Positions 50,909 through 59,753 are shown, numbered from the stretch's first letter. The stretch is 64,000 nt of DNA from Agrococcus sp. Marseille-Q4369 (GCF_018308945.1 NZ_CP070501.1:2046001-2110000), one strand, 5' to 3'. A program made the numbers and translations. Notes: generated from the sequence alone by a model not told the origin.

Positions 50909-51388
50909 ATGGTGAGGATGCGGTTGGCGCTCGCGAGCGCGACGGTCGCGGCGCTCGCGCTGAGCGGGTGCGGCGCGCAGTTCCCCAACGACCCGGAGGG
51001 CACGCTCGACCGCGTGCGCGGCGACGTGCTGCGCGTCGGCGCCACGGAGCGCCGGCCCTACGTCGAGCTCGACGACGTCGACGAACCGACGGGCTCGGAG
51101 CCCGCGCTCGTCGAGCAGTTCGCCGAGCGGCTCGACGCCGACATCGCCTGGGAGACCGGCAGCGAGGCAGAGCTGGCCGACGCGCTCGAGCAGGGCGAGC
51201 TCGACCTCGTCATCGGCGGCTTCCTCGACGACACGCCCTGGAGCGAGTTCGGCGCCGCGACCCGCCCCTACCTCGAGGCGCCCGCCGCCGACGGCACGGT
51301 CGAGAAGCACATCATGCTCGCTCCGCTCGGCGAGAACGCGTTCCTCGTCGAGCTCGAGACCTTCCTGCATGAGGAGACGGGACGATGA
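50909..51388 (+). CDS. lipoprotein with solute-binding-like domain, coupled to a CDF transporter
   Basis: A 159-residue lipoprotein: signal peptide and lipobox LALSGCGAQ (Cys near 21). The mature part is very acidic. VLRVGATERRPYVELDDVDE and ELADALEQGELDLVIGGFLD recall a shortened family 3 solute-binding fold. Its TGA overlaps the ATG of a cation diffusion facilitator, an unusual pairing that suggests it binds the exported metal or senses it outside. TACTGT lies 7 bases before the ATG, so the transcript is probably leaderless. Confidence 0.7.
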   Translation: MVRMRLALASATVAALALSGCGAQFPNDPEGTLDRVRGDVLRVGATERRPYVELDDVDEPTGSEPALVEQFAERLDADIAWETGSEAELADALEQGELDLVIGGFLDDTPWSEFGAATRPYLEAPAADGTVEKHIMLAPLGENAFLVELETFLHEETGR

Positions 51389-52392
51389 AGGCGCGCACCG
51401 ACCGCTTCGGCCGCACGGAGCTGCCCGAGCGCCAGCAGCAGGCGCTCAAGCGCGCGATCCGCATCGAGTGGTTCACGCTGCTGTTCCTCGCCGTCGCGAT
51501 CACGCTCGTGTTCCTCGTCATGGGCAGCTCGCAGGCGATGAAGGCCGCCTGGATCGAGGACCTGCTCTCGCTCGCGCCGCCGATCGCGTTCCTGCTCGCC
51601 GTGCGGCTCGTCAACAAGACGCCGACGAGGAAGTACCCCTACGGCTATCACCGCTCGGTGGGCGTCGCGCACCTCGTGGCGGGCGTCGCGCTGTTCACGA
51701 TGGGCGCGTTCCTCATCTACGACTCGATCTCGGGGCTCATCCTCGCCGAGCACCCGCCGATCGGCACCGTCGTGATCTTCGACCAGCAGTTGTGGCTCGG
51801 CTGGCTCATGATGCTCGTGATGGCGCTCACCATCCCGCTGCCGATCTACTTCGGCAGGGTGAAGATGAAGCTCGCCGAAGAGCTGCACGACAAGGTGCTC
51901 TACGCCGACGCCGACATGAACAAGGCCGACTGGATGACCGCGGCGGGCTCGATCGTCGGCGTCGCGGGCATCGGGCTCGGGCTCTGGTGGGCCGACTCTG
52001 CGGCCGCGCTCTTCATCGCCGCGAGCATCCTGTGGGACGGCGTCAAGAACATGAAGGCGGCGATCACCGACCTCATGGACACGCGCGCGACGACCTTCGA
52101 CGACGACGAACCGCATCCCGATGCCGCCGAGATCGACGACTACCTGCGCGGCCTGCCGTGGGTGGCGGAGGCCGGTTCGCGCGTGCGCGACCAGGGCCAC
52201 GTCTTCCACGTCGAGTCGTTCGTCGTGCCGCGGCACGGCATGCAGCCGACGCTGCAGCAGCTCCTCGACGCGCGGGACGGCTGCATCGACCTCGACTGGA
52301 AGATCCAGGACATCGTCGTCGTCCCGATCGACGAGCTGCCGGAGGAGGTCGGCGGTCCGAGCGCGAGCCACCAGTCGGAGCGCAACCGCTGA
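51385..52392 (+). CDS. cation diffusion facilitator (CDF) family transporter
   Basis: A 335-residue metal/H+ antiporter. Six hydrophobic helices lie in residues 30-235. The family signature KYPYGYHRSVGVAHLVAG is near 78-95. The second metal-site helix is HDKVLYADADMNKADWMTA (His, Asp). A cytoplasmic dimerisation domain follows from about 245, with His residues in GHVFHVESFVVPRHG. It should export Zn, Fe, Mn or Co; the metal cannot be told from sequence. Translationally coupled to the upstream lipoprotein. Confidence 0.88.
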   Translation: MKARTDRFGRTELPERQQQALKRAIRIEWFTLLFLAVAITLVFLVMGSSQAMKAAWIEDLLSLAPPIAFLLAVRLVNKTPTRKYPYGYHRSVGVAHLVAGVALFTMGAFLIYDSISGLILAEHPPIGTVVIFDQQLWLGWLMMLVMALTIPLPIYFGRVKMKLAEELHDKVLYADADMNKADWMTAAGSIVGVAGIGLGLWWADSAAALFIAASILWDGVKNMKAAITDLMDTRATTFDDDEPHPDAAEIDDYLRGLPWVAEAGSRVRDQGHVFHVESFVVPRHGMQPTLQQLLDARDGCIDLDWKIQDIVVVPIDELPEEVGGPSASHQSERNR

Positions 52393-52428
52393 GCCGGCTC
52401 TCGTCCTAGGCTTGCCGGGGAGGCCACG

Positions 52429-53106
52429 ATGTCCGAGACCGTCCCAGAGCTGCTCGCCGAGCTCGCCACCCTGGAAGACCCGCGCATGCGCGAGGTCAAC
52501 GAGCGCCACGGCGACGATCACGGCGTCAACCTCGGCACGCTGCGCGCGATCGCCAAGCGCCTGAAGACGCAGCACGAGCTCGCCCTCGAGCTGTGGGCGA
52601 CCGACGACACGGCAGCCCGGCTGCTCGCGCTGCTCATCTGCCGCCCGAAGTCGTTCTCGCGCGACGAGCTCGACGCGATGCTGCGCGAAGCCAGGGCCCC
52701 GAAGGTGCACGACTGGCTCGTCAACTACGTCGTGAAGAAGCATCCGGATGCCGAGGCGCTGCGCCTCGCGTGGCTCGGAGACGCGGATGCGGTGGTCGCG
52801 AGCGCGGGATGGGCACTGACGAGCGATCGCGTCGTCAAGCGTCCCGAGGGGCTCGACCTCGCCAGCGTGCTCGACACGATCGAGGCGGAGCTGCGCGATG
52901 CGCCTGACCGGCTGCAGTGGGAGATGAACACGACGCTCGCGCAGGTCGGCATCTCGCATCCCGAGCACCGCGCGCGGGCGCTCGCGATCGGCGAGCGCCT
53001 CGAAGTGCTGAAGGACTACCCGACCCCGCCGAACTGCACGTCGCCGTTCGCGCCCACGTGGATCGCCGAGATCGTGCGGCGGCAGGAGGCTGCTGCGGCC
53101 CGCTGA
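52429..53106 (+). CDS. DNA alkylation repair (AlkD-like HEAT-repeat) protein
   Basis: A 225-residue helical-repeat protein. VNLGTLRAIAKRLKTQHELA, LALLICRPKSFSRDELD and HDWLVNYVVKKHPDAEALR fit the AlkC/AlkD glycosylase superfamily, in which HEAT-like repeats wrap alkylated DNA. The family's catalytic Asp and Trp positions are plausible here (VHDWLVNY, GWALTSD) but I cannot confirm them. GGGGAGG precedes the ATG. It stands alone, converging on nhaA. Confidence 0.78.
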   Translation: MSETVPELLAELATLEDPRMREVNERHGDDHGVNLGTLRAIAKRLKTQHELALELWATDDTAARLLALLICRPKSFSRDELDAMLREARAPKVHDWLVNYVVKKHPDAEALRLAWLGDADAVVASAGWALTSDRVVKRPEGLDLASVLDTIEAELRDAPDRLQWEMNTTLAQVGISHPEHRARALAIGERLEVLKDYPTPPNCTSPFAPTWIAEIVRRQEAAAAR

Positions 53107-53109
53107 CGG

Positions 53110-54369
53110 TCAGTCGCCGATCCGCGCCTGCTGCGAGTCGGGGATGCCATCCGCGTTCTCGTCGATGCTGCGGGCGCGGCGCGCGTCCCAGCGCAGCAGG
53201 GGTGCGGCGAGCAGCGCGGCGATACCGGAACCCATGAGCACGGCGAGCTTCGCGGCATCGGTGCGGGCGGCGTCGTCGAACGAGAGCTCGGTGATGAGCA
53301 GCGAGACGGTGAAGCCGATGCCGGTGAGCAGGGCGACGGGCACGAGATCGCGGATGCCGATGCCGTCGGGCAGCCGCAGCGGCGTCAGTCGGGTGACGAT
53401 CGCGGTGACGCCGAGCACGCCGAGCAGCTTGCCGAGCACGAGGCCCGCTGCGACGGCGAGCAGCACCGGCTGCGCCGCGAGCTCGGCGAAGCCGCCGCCG
53501 TCGGCGACCGAGACGCCCGCGGAGCAGAACGCGAACACCGGCAGCGCGATCGCGGTCGACCATGGGCGCACGGCCGCCTCGTGGCGGTGCGTGCGCGACT
53601 CGCGCTCGCCGTAGAGGCGTTCCGCCGGCACGGTCGCGCCGAGCACGACGCCCGCGATCGTCGCGTGGACGCCCGACTCGTGCATGAGCCACCAGGCGAC
53701 GAGGGCGATCGGGATGAGCACCCACGGTGTGCTGAACCGGCTGCGCACGAGCAGCGCGAACGCCGTGACGGCGAGGGCCGCGCCGAGCAGCGCGAACAGC
53801 TGCACGGCCGCGGTGTAGAAGACGGCGATCACGACGATCGCGAGCAGGTCGTCGACGACCGCGAGCGTCAGCAGGAAGGTGCGCAGGCCGACCGGCAGCC
53901 CGCGACCGAAGATCGCGAGCACCGCGAGCGCGAAGGCGATGTCGGTCGCGGCCGGGATCGCCCAGCCGCTCAGCGCCGCCGGGTCGCCCGCCACGAGCAC
54001 GACGCTGACGTAGACGACCGCGGGCAGCGCCATCCCGCCGATCGCGGCGAGCACCGGCACGGCGGCGCGCTTCGGATCGCGGAGGCTCCCAGCGACGATC
54101 TCGTGCTTGAGCTCGACGCCGACGACGTAGAAGAAGACCGCGAGCAGCCCATCCGCCGCCCACGCGGCCACGCTCAGATCGAGGTGCAGCGCCGCGGGAC
54201 CGACGCGCAGCTCCATGAGGGATGCGTACGACTCGCGCCACGGCGAGTTCGCCCAGATGAGCGCGGCGGCAGCGGCGACGAGCAGCAGCACGCCGCTCGT
54301 CGTCTCGAGTCGCAGCGCTTGCGCGATGCGCGCGCGGCGCGCGCCGGTGGGTGTGCGGGTGGGCTCCAC
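53110..54369 (-). CDS. nhaA: Na+/H+ antiporter NhaA
   Basis: A 419-residue antiporter. Family blocks include FFYVVGVELKHEIVAGSLRD, IPAATDIAFALAVLA and the antiporter Asp pair in LAVVDDLLAIVVIAVFY (the ion-binding Asp-Asp). GIGFTVSLLITELSFDD lies near the end. It exports Na+ or Li+ in exchange for protons across the cytoplasmic membrane. The C-terminus has an unusual polar tail with DENADGIPDSQQ, an EF-hand-like calcium loop. GAGAGGAG sets the GTG start. A TACCCT box near 54453 suggests a leader of about 75 bases. Confidence 0.93.
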   Translation of the reverse strand: MEPTRTPTGARRARIAQALRLETTSGVLLLVAAAAALIWANSPWRESYASLMELRVGPAALHLDLSVAAWAADGLLAVFFYVVGVELKHEIVAGSLRDPKRAAVPVLAAIGGMALPAVVYVSVVLVAGDPAALSGWAIPAATDIAFALAVLAIFGRGLPVGLRTFLLTLAVVDDLLAIVVIAVFYTAAVQLFALLGAALAVTAFALLVRSRFSTPWVLIPIALVAWWLMHESGVHATIAGVVLGATVPAERLYGERESRTHRHEAAVRPWSTAIALPVFAFCSAGVSVADGGGFAELAAQPVLLAVAAGLVLGKLLGVLGVTAIVTRLTPLRLPDGIGIRDLVPVALLTGIGFTVSLLITELSFDDAARTDAAKLAVLMGSGIAALLAAPLLRWDARRARSIDENADGIPDSQQARIGD

Positions 54370-54493
54370 GGGGCTCCTCTCGACGCCGCCGAGCCTCGTG
54401 CCCGGCGGCACGCCGACCAGGCTTCCCGGCACACCAGCTGCCAGGGTACGGCAAGCGCCGTCCTGCGGGCTGGATGTCGCCGGTCGCTCCTCG

Positions 54494-55456
54494 CTAGCGC
54501 TGGGCGCGCCCACCCGCGAGCGCGTGCCGCGACGAGGCTGCGGCGTGCAGCCTGCCGCCCGCATAGGGCACGCCGCCGAGCAGGCGCCAGCCGAGCGCGA
54601 GCCACGCCGCGACCGCGCGCTCCGCGACCCATGCCGGCGCCCACAGCGCCGCGGTCGGGCGGTACACGCCCCGCCCGCCCGCGGCTCGGCGGCCGCGCTC
54701 CGCGACGGCGACCGCGGCGGCCGCCCACAGCAGGTAGCCGAGGGGGCGCCGCGCCTGCAGCAGCAGCGCCGGCAGCAGCGCGAGCTCTGCTGCGAGCCGG
54801 GCCGGCTGCGCGAGAGAGTCGTACGCCTGCCGGATGCGCTGCGACCGGAAGTGCGCGGGCGTCGGCGGGCGGCGCTCGACGTAGAGGTCCTTCGCCCACT
54901 CGACGCGGCCGCCGCGCGCCTCGACCGTGCGCAGCAGCTCGAGGTTCTCGAACAGCACGTCGCCGCGGTAGCCGTCGGCGGCGAGCTCGCGCCGCACGAC
55001 GAGCGTGCCGGGATAGTCGGCGCCGAGCGCGCGGTTGATGAGCGAGCGGGCAGTGTCCCAGCGCGCGTGCCAGGGGAGCGGCCGGAAGTGGTTCTGTGGC
55101 GCGACGATGCCCGCGCGGCCGAGCCGGCCCACCGCATCCGCCAGTGCCGCCTCGGAGTAGCGCACGTCGTCATCGGCGATCACGATGCGCGGCTGGTCGG
55201 TCGCCTCGATGCCGGTGAGCACACCCGCGACCTTGCCGTTGGGCGTCACGCGGTCGGGTCGGATGTGGCGCACGAGCGGCGACCACGCCCGGCGGTGCTC
55301 GGCGAAGACCGGCTCGGCGGAGCCGTCGACGACGACGACGTCGGCCCAGTCGCGCAGCCGCTCCAGATACGCGCTGAGCTCGGCGCGCTCGCGGCGGGAG
55401 GTTGCCGCATCCCAGCGCAGCGGCAGGATGTAGTCGACGCCCGTCCGCTGGCCCAC
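54494..55456 (-). CDS. family 2 glycosyltransferase
   Basis: A 320-residue GT-A enzyme. VDYILPLRWDAA, the nucleotide-sugar strand DVVVVDGSAEPV, the metal-binding IVIADDDVRYSE (Asp-x-Asp) and the acceptor-site block ENLELLRTVEARGG support the fold. One or two hydrophobic segments near 240-275 may hold it at the membrane. The donor and acceptor are unknown. The GTG lies 12 bases after the stop of the aminopeptidase gene, so they form an operon. Confidence 0.82.
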   Translation of the reverse strand: MGQRTGVDYILPLRWDAATSRRERAELSAYLERLRDWADVVVVDGSAEPVFAEHRRAWSPLVRHIRPDRVTPNGKVAGVLTGIEATDQPRIVIADDDVRYSEAALADAVGRLGRAGIVAPQNHFRPLPWHARWDTARSLINRALGADYPGTLVVRRELAADGYRGDVLFENLELLRTVEARGGRVEWAKDLYVERRPPTPAHFRSQRIRQAYDSLAQPARLAAELALLPALLLQARRPLGYLLWAAAAVAVAERGRRAAGGRGVYRPTAALWAPAWVAERAVAAWLALGWRLLGGVPYAGGRLHAAASSRHALAGGRAQR

Positions 55457-55467
55457 CGGCGCTCGGC

Positions 55468-56754
55468 TCAGATCTCGGTGCCCGAGAAGAACGCCTCGGC
55501 GACCCTCGCGAGGTCGAAGAGGTCGCTCACGCCCGCGAGCTCGCGCGCCGAGTGCATCGACAGGATCGGGATGCCGACGTCGACCGTGCGGATGCCGAGC
55601 CGCGTCGCGGTGATCGGCCCGATCGTCGAGCCGCACGGCACGGTGTTGTTCGAGACGAACGCCTGCGATCGCACGCCCGCCGCAGCGCACCAGCCGTGCC
55701 ACGCGGCGGCGCCCGCGCCATCGGTCGCGTAGCGCTGGTTGGCGTTGATCTTCAGGATCGGCCCTGAGCCGAGCAGCGGCTGCACGATCGGGTCGTGCTT
55801 CTCGGGGAAGTTCGGGTGCACCGAGTGACCGACATCGCTCGAGACGCACCACGACGACGCGAGCGCGCGCATCCGCTCGCCGCGGTCGCCGCCGAGCGCG
55901 AGGCCGATGCGCTCGAGCACATCCTCGAGGAAGGGACCGGCCGCGCCCGAGCGTGTCGCCGAGCCGATCTCCTCGTGGTCGAAGACCGCGAGCACCGGGA
56001 TGTGGTCGCCGTCGAAGCCGTCGGCGGCCCTCGCGAGCGCGACGACGCCCGCGTGCACGCTCGCGAGGTCGTCGAGGCGGCCGGCGGCGAAGAAGACGTG
56101 GTCCTTGCCGAAGAGGGCACCGCGGGCGGCATCGGCGGTCGTGAGGTCGTAGCCGCGGATGCGGCTCGCGTCGATGCCGGCGGATGCTGCGAGCTCGGCG
56201 AGCAGGTCGGCCGACTCGGGTGCGCCCAGGCCCCACACCGGCTGCGTGTGCGCCTGCTTGTCGAGCGTCAAGCCGTCGTTCGCGGCGCGGTCGAGGTGGA
56301 TCGCGAGCTGCGGCAGGCGCAGCAGCGCGCCGGAGTCGGCGAGGACCTCGGTGCCGTCGTCGAGCACGAGCCGACCGGCGAGGCGCAGCTCGCGGTCGAG
56401 CCACGAGTTGATGAGCGGCCCGCCGTAGACCTCGACACCGGCTTGCAGCCAGCCGAGCCGGCCGGTCGTCGGCTGCGGCTTAAGCTTGAAGCCGGGGGAG
56501 TCGCTGTGCGCGCCGAAGACCCGCACGGGCGTCGTCGCCGTCGCACCCTTCGGCACGACCCAGGCGATGACGGCGCCGTCGCGCACTACCAGGTGCTTGC
56601 CCGGGGTCTCGGACCACGCATCCGTCTCGTCGAGTGCGGTGAAGCCGGCCTCCTGGAGGCGTCGCGCGACCTCGGCGGCGGCGTGGAAGCTCGAGGGGGA
56701 TGCGTCGACGAAGTCGGCGAGATCCTCGGCGTGGAAGACGGGTGCGTAGGGCAC
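55468..56754 (-). CDS. M18 family aminopeptidase (aspartyl aminopeptidase type)
   Basis: A 428-residue zinc peptidase of the tetrahedral-complex family. The metal and catalytic residues are in FGAHSDSPGFKLKP (His, Asp), GRLDDLASVHAGV (Asp), VFDHEEIGSATRSGA (Glu-Glu) and the C-terminal SMHSARELAG (His). It removes N-terminal residues, often acidic ones, from peptides in the cytoplasm. The GTG start has GGAGG 4 bases upstream. First of a two-gene operon with the glycosyltransferase. Confidence 0.93.
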   Translation of the reverse strand: MPYAPVFHAEDLADFVDASPSSFHAAAEVARRLQEAGFTALDETDAWSETPGKHLVVRDGAVIAWVVPKGATATTPVRVFGAHSDSPGFKLKPQPTTGRLGWLQAGVEVYGGPLINSWLDRELRLAGRLVLDDGTEVLADSGALLRLPQLAIHLDRAANDGLTLDKQAHTQPVWGLGAPESADLLAELAASAGIDASRIRGYDLTTADAARGALFGKDHVFFAAGRLDDLASVHAGVVALARAADGFDGDHIPVLAVFDHEEIGSATRSGAAGPFLEDVLERIGLALGGDRGERMRALASSWCVSSDVGHSVHPNFPEKHDPIVQPLLGSGPILKINANQRYATDGAGAAAWHGWCAAAGVRSQAFVSNNTVPCGSTIGPITATRLGIRTVDVGIPILSMHSARELAGVSDLFDLARVAEAFFSGTEI

Positions 56755-56871
56755 AGAACCTCCAGGTCAGGTGCTTTGAGCCTAGCCGCGGGCAGCCGAC
56801 GGGTTGTCGCGCGCGGCATGGCGGCCTAGCGTCGGACGCGCGAGGTGCTGACCGAGGCGGAGGAGCTGACC

Positions 56872-57438
56872 GTGCAGACCCTGACCGTGGACTTCATCTG
56901 CTCGCTCGATGACTACGGCGCCGCCGAGGGATGGCCCGGCTGGTGGGGGATGGAGAGCCCCGAGTACCTGCGCTGGCTCGAGGAGTCGCCCGAGAAGGAC
57001 GATCCGATCCTCATGGGTGCGACGACCTATCGGCTCATGTGGAGCCTGCTGCAGGGCGGCGAAGCCGGCACCGAGCAGCTGCTCGAGGTGCCGAAGCTCG
57101 TCTTCTCGTCGACCCTCACCGCGCCGCTCGAGTGGCCGAACAGCACGCCCGTGGCCGGCGACGCGGTCGCGGCGGTGCGCGACCTCAAGGAGGGATCGGC
57201 GCGTCCGCTCCGCACGCTCGGCAGCGTCGCGCTCTGCCGCTCGCTGCTCGCGTCCGGTCTCGTCGATCGCTACCGCGTCGTGCTCTTCCCCGTCATCACC
57301 GGCGCGAGCGGCCGCGATCGCATCTTCGACGGCTACCCCGACGTGCGGCTCGAGCTCGTCGAGAGCCGCGCGTTCGAGGGCGGGATGCAGCTGCTCGAGT
57401 ACGTGCCGACGGTGCTCGACGGGCCGCCGGGCGTCTGA
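56872..57438 (+). CDS. dihydrofolate-reductase-like (RibD C-terminal) protein
   Basis: A 188-residue RibD_C/DHFR-fold reductase: VDFICSLDDYGAAEGWPG at the start, DPILMGATTYRLMWSLL, and LGSVALCRSLLASGLVD near 120. Such stand-alone proteins bind NADPH but their substrates are mostly unknown. The GTG is chosen because GGAGGAG lies 6 bases upstream; a GTG 27 bases earlier is possible. A long hairpin follows the stop. Confidence 0.82.
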   Translation: MQTLTVDFICSLDDYGAAEGWPGWWGMESPEYLRWLEESPEKDDPILMGATTYRLMWSLLQGGEAGTEQLLEVPKLVFSSTLTAPLEWPNSTPVAGDAVAAVRDLKEGSARPLRTLGSVALCRSLLASGLVDRYRVVLFPVITGASGRDRIFDGYPDVRLELVESRAFEGGMQLLEYVPTVLDGPPGV

Positions 57439-57464
57439 GCTGGCGGTCGCCGCGGCTGTCGATG

Positions 57465-57523
57465 CAGGTGTAGGGCGAGTCGCTCGAATGCGGAGCGCTT
57501 CGGAGCGACTCGCCCTACACCTG
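57465..57523. repeat. long perfect inverted repeat between converging genes
   Basis: A 21-bp perfect stem: left arm from 57465 to 57485, AGGTGTAGGGCGAGTCGCTC after its first base; right arm 57503-57523. The 17-base loop can itself partly pair. It can end transcription from both sides. Its length and perfection are more than a terminator needs, so it may be a copy of a dispersed palindromic element. Confidence 0.8.
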
Positions 57524-57548
57524 GCGTGAGACAAGCCAGCGGTGGGGG

Positions 57549-58376
57549 CTACCGCACCGTGCCCGTCGTCAGCAGGTACTCGAGCTGCACGAGATCGCCG
57601 TCGCGGTAGCGCTCGCCGAGCGCCTCGAGCTCGCGGTCGAGCTCGGCGACCCGCTCCGGCTGGTCGGCGATGCCGCGATAGGTGACGATCGTCGGGCCGT
57701 AGGTGCGCTTGAAGAAGTCGCGGAAGTCGGCACCGCTGCCGAAGCGGCGCACGTCGAGCAGCTCCTTGCGGAAGGTGAGCTCGACCCGCGCGCCGAGCAG
57801 CTCGCGGACGTGCGCCTCCGAGCCCCACAGCACCGCGGGCTGCGCTCCGGGCGGCGGCGCGGGCGCGAACGGCTTCATGATCGTGAACATCTCGCCGATG
57901 AAGCCCTCGGGCGTCCACGCGAGCAGTCCGATCCGGCCGCCGGGCCGCACGACGCGCACGAGCTCGCGCGCCGCCGCCTCGTGGAAGGGCGCGAACATGA
58001 TGCCGACGCACGAGATGGCGACGTCGAACTCGTGCGTCCTGAACGGCAGGGCCTCCGCATCCGCCGCCTGCCACGTGATGTCGAGCCCGGAGTCGGCCGA
58101 GCGGGCGCGCCCCGCCTCGAGCAGCTCGGGCGTCAGGTCGCTCGCGACGACGCTCGCGCCGCGCTCGGCGGCGGGCACGGATGCGTTGCCGTCGCCCGCG
58201 GCGATGTCGAGCACGCGCTCGCCCGCCTGGATGTCGACGGCCTCGACGAGGCGCGGGCCGGTGGCGGGGATGACCTCGTGCGCGACGGCGGGGTAGTCGC
58301 CGAGCGCCCACATGGCGGCGTGCTTGGCCTTGATCTCCGAAGCGGACGTGGTGACCGCTGCAGCGATGGTGCTCAT
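57549..58376 (-). CDS. class I SAM-dependent methyltransferase (UbiE-like)
   Basis: A 275-residue methyltransferase. The SAM site is VLDIAAGDGNASVPAAERG (about 60-78), acidic strand VVASDLTPE, then AISCVGIMFAPF and the post-motif VVRPGGRIGLLAW. The substrate is unknown; the C-terminal part resembles small-molecule methylases. GAGAGGATC precedes the ATG MSTIAAAV. It is divergent from an HxlR regulator, with 179 bases between, and is the natural target of that regulator. Confidence 0.88.
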   Translation of the reverse strand: MSTIAAAVTTSASEIKAKHAAMWALGDYPAVAHEVIPATGPRLVEAVDIQAGERVLDIAAGDGNASVPAAERGASVVASDLTPELLEAGRARSADSGLDITWQAADAEALPFRTHEFDVAISCVGIMFAPFHEAAARELVRVVRPGGRIGLLAWTPEGFIGEMFTIMKPFAPAPPPGAQPAVLWGSEAHVRELLGARVELTFRKELLDVRRFGSGADFRDFFKRTYGPTIVTYRGIADQPERVAELDRELEALGERYRDGDLVQLEYLLTTGTVR

Positions 58377-58474
58377 CTGTCGGGTGATCCTCTCTGATCG
58401 TTCGCGATCGGTGATCGCGGGCACGACTGTCCTCCGGCAGCGCGTCGCCATCCAGTGCTGGATCTGTACTGACC

Positions 58475-58495
58475 CCGGTGCTCGATCGGCACCGG
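58475..58495. promoter_or_regulatory. inverted repeat in the methyltransferase/HxlR intergenic region
   Basis: CCGGTGC and GCACCGG are separated by TCGATCG, a symmetrical 21-bp site. It lies 60 bases before the HxlR start in the divergent region, as expected for a dimeric repressor controlling both genes. Confidence 0.45.
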
Positions 58496-58555
58496 ATCAC
58501 CCCTGGCGTGAGCGCCGCGACAGGCGTTCACGGGGTGCCGGATGCGGAGGCCGAC

Positions 58556-59275
58556 ATGAGTGGATATGGCCAGTTCTGCCCGGTCGCGAAGGCGATGGAG
58601 CTGCTCGACGAGCGGTGGACGCTGCTCATCATCCGCGAGCTGCTCGCCGGCTCGACGCGCTTCAACGACCTGCGCCGCGGCGTGCCGCACATGTCGCCGG
58701 CGCTGCTGTCGAAGCGGCTGCGGCGGCTCGAGCACGCGGGCCTCGTGCGGAAGCGCGTCGAGGGCACGCGCACCGACTACCGGCTCACGCAAGCGGCGGA
58801 GGAGCTGCGGCCGATCGTCGACGGGCTCGCCGCGTGGCGCGTGCGCTGGATCGGCGAGCTCGGGCAGGAGGACTTCGACCCGCACTTGCTGCTGTGGGAC
58901 ATGCGCCAGCAGATCGACGTCGAGGCTTGGCCGCGCCGTCGCACGGTCGTCGCGATGCGCTTCACCGACGTGCTGCCCGGCGCCTCGCAGTGGTGGCTCG
59001 TGTGCCACGAGGGCGATCTCGACCTCTGCGACTTCGATCCCGGCTTCGCGGTCGCGGCGACCGTGACGACGCGGCTGCCGGTCATGACGCGCATCTGGCG
59101 CGGCGACCGGTCGTGGCAGCACGCGCTCCGAGCGGAGGAGTTGCGCATCGACGGCGACGCGGATGCGGTCGGTCGCGTGCCCGGGTGGCTCGGCCAAGCG
59201 GGGTGGGCGTCCGTGCCGCGGCCGAGCGAGCGCGAGCTCGCGGCAGTGCGCGAGCCGGCGCTCGCCGGGATGTGA
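58556..59275 (+). CDS. HxlR family regulator with C-terminal SCP2-like domain
   Basis: A 239-residue regulator. The HxlR winged helix is at 1-100: FCPVAKAMELLDERWTLLII with the conserved Cys8, then HMSPALLSKRLRRLE and the wing VEGTRTDYRL. The second half (about 125-215) looks like an SCP2 sterol-carrier-type domain, which may bind a hydrophobic effector. Cys8 could sense aldehydes or oxidants as in other HxlR proteins. Divergent from the methyltransferase. Confidence 0.87.
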   Translation: MSGYGQFCPVAKAMELLDERWTLLIIRELLAGSTRFNDLRRGVPHMSPALLSKRLRRLEHAGLVRKRVEGTRTDYRLTQAAEELRPIVDGLAAWRVRWIGELGQEDFDPHLLLWDMRQQIDVEAWPRRRTVVAMRFTDVLPGASQWWLVCHEGDLDLCDFDPGFAVAATVTTRLPVMTRIWRGDRSWQHALRAEELRIDGDADAVGRVPGWLGQAGWASVPRPSERELAAVREPALAGM

Positions 59276-59287
59276 GGGTCGCCATGG

Positions 59288-59491
59288 TCACCGCCGTCGC
59301 ACCCGACCGGCGCCGCCCGGCGCGCGGCTCGCGGGCACGGGATCCACGCCGATCATGAGCCAACGGCGAGGGTCGTCCTCGTCATCGAGAGGGCAAGAGT
59401 GGAGGACGTGCGCTGCGGCATGGAGCACGTCCGCGTCATCGAGACGATCGCGTCGGTAGTGCTTCCGTGCCGACTGATGAAGATCAGGCAA
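59288..59491 (-). CDS. short putative toxin paired with the RHH antitoxin (C-terminus lost)
   Basis: From a TTG overlapping the antitoxin stop the frame reads LPDLHQSARKHYRRDRL and DDADVLHAAAHVLHSCPLDD, then a Trp and LMIGVDPVPASR. This matches a common actinobacterial toxin-like partner as I recall it (SARKH...D.DVLHA...GVDPAGR). The usual continuing strand after the GVDP motif is absent; the 67-residue frame instead ends in Arg/Gly-rich sequence. It is probably truncated and inactive. Confidence 0.5.
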   Translation of the reverse strand: MPDLHQSARKHYRRDRLDDADVLHAAAHVLHSCPLDDEDDPRRWLMIGVDPVPASRAPGGAGRVRRR

Positions 59492-59753
59492 GGTGCGCCC
59501 ACTCGCGCACCGCCGCCCGAATCGCGTCGGAGCGTGTGGCGATCCCCTCAGCCTCCGCGCGAGCGGATAACGCAGCGATGGTCGTGGCGTCGAGTCGTAC
59601 CGGGACGACGATCCCGGGTCCGTCACCCACGGGCGGGCGACCGCGTCGGGGGCTCGGGAGCTTCGAAAGGTCGTAGCCCTCCTCCGCCTCGTCCGCCCAC
59701 GACTGGATCTGCTCGTCCGACACCGGCTGGCCGTGAAGGAGGTGCTCGCTCAT
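59484..59753 (-). CDS. ribbon-helix-helix (CopG-type) antitoxin
   Basis: The 89-residue protein has an acidic N-terminus (QPVSDEQIQSWADEAEEGYD) followed by a C-terminal RHH domain: GIVVPVRLDATTIAALSARA and EGIATRSDAIRAAVREW. It should bind operator DNA as a dimer and neutralise the overlapping downstream product. The ATG lies 6 bases after TACGCT. An inverted repeat at 59779-59798 is a likely autoregulatory operator. Confidence 0.8.
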   Translation of the reverse strand: MSEHLLHGQPVSDEQIQSWADEAEEGYDLSKLPSPRRGRPPVGDGPGIVVPVRLDATTIAALSARAEAEGIATRSDAIRAAVREWAHLA

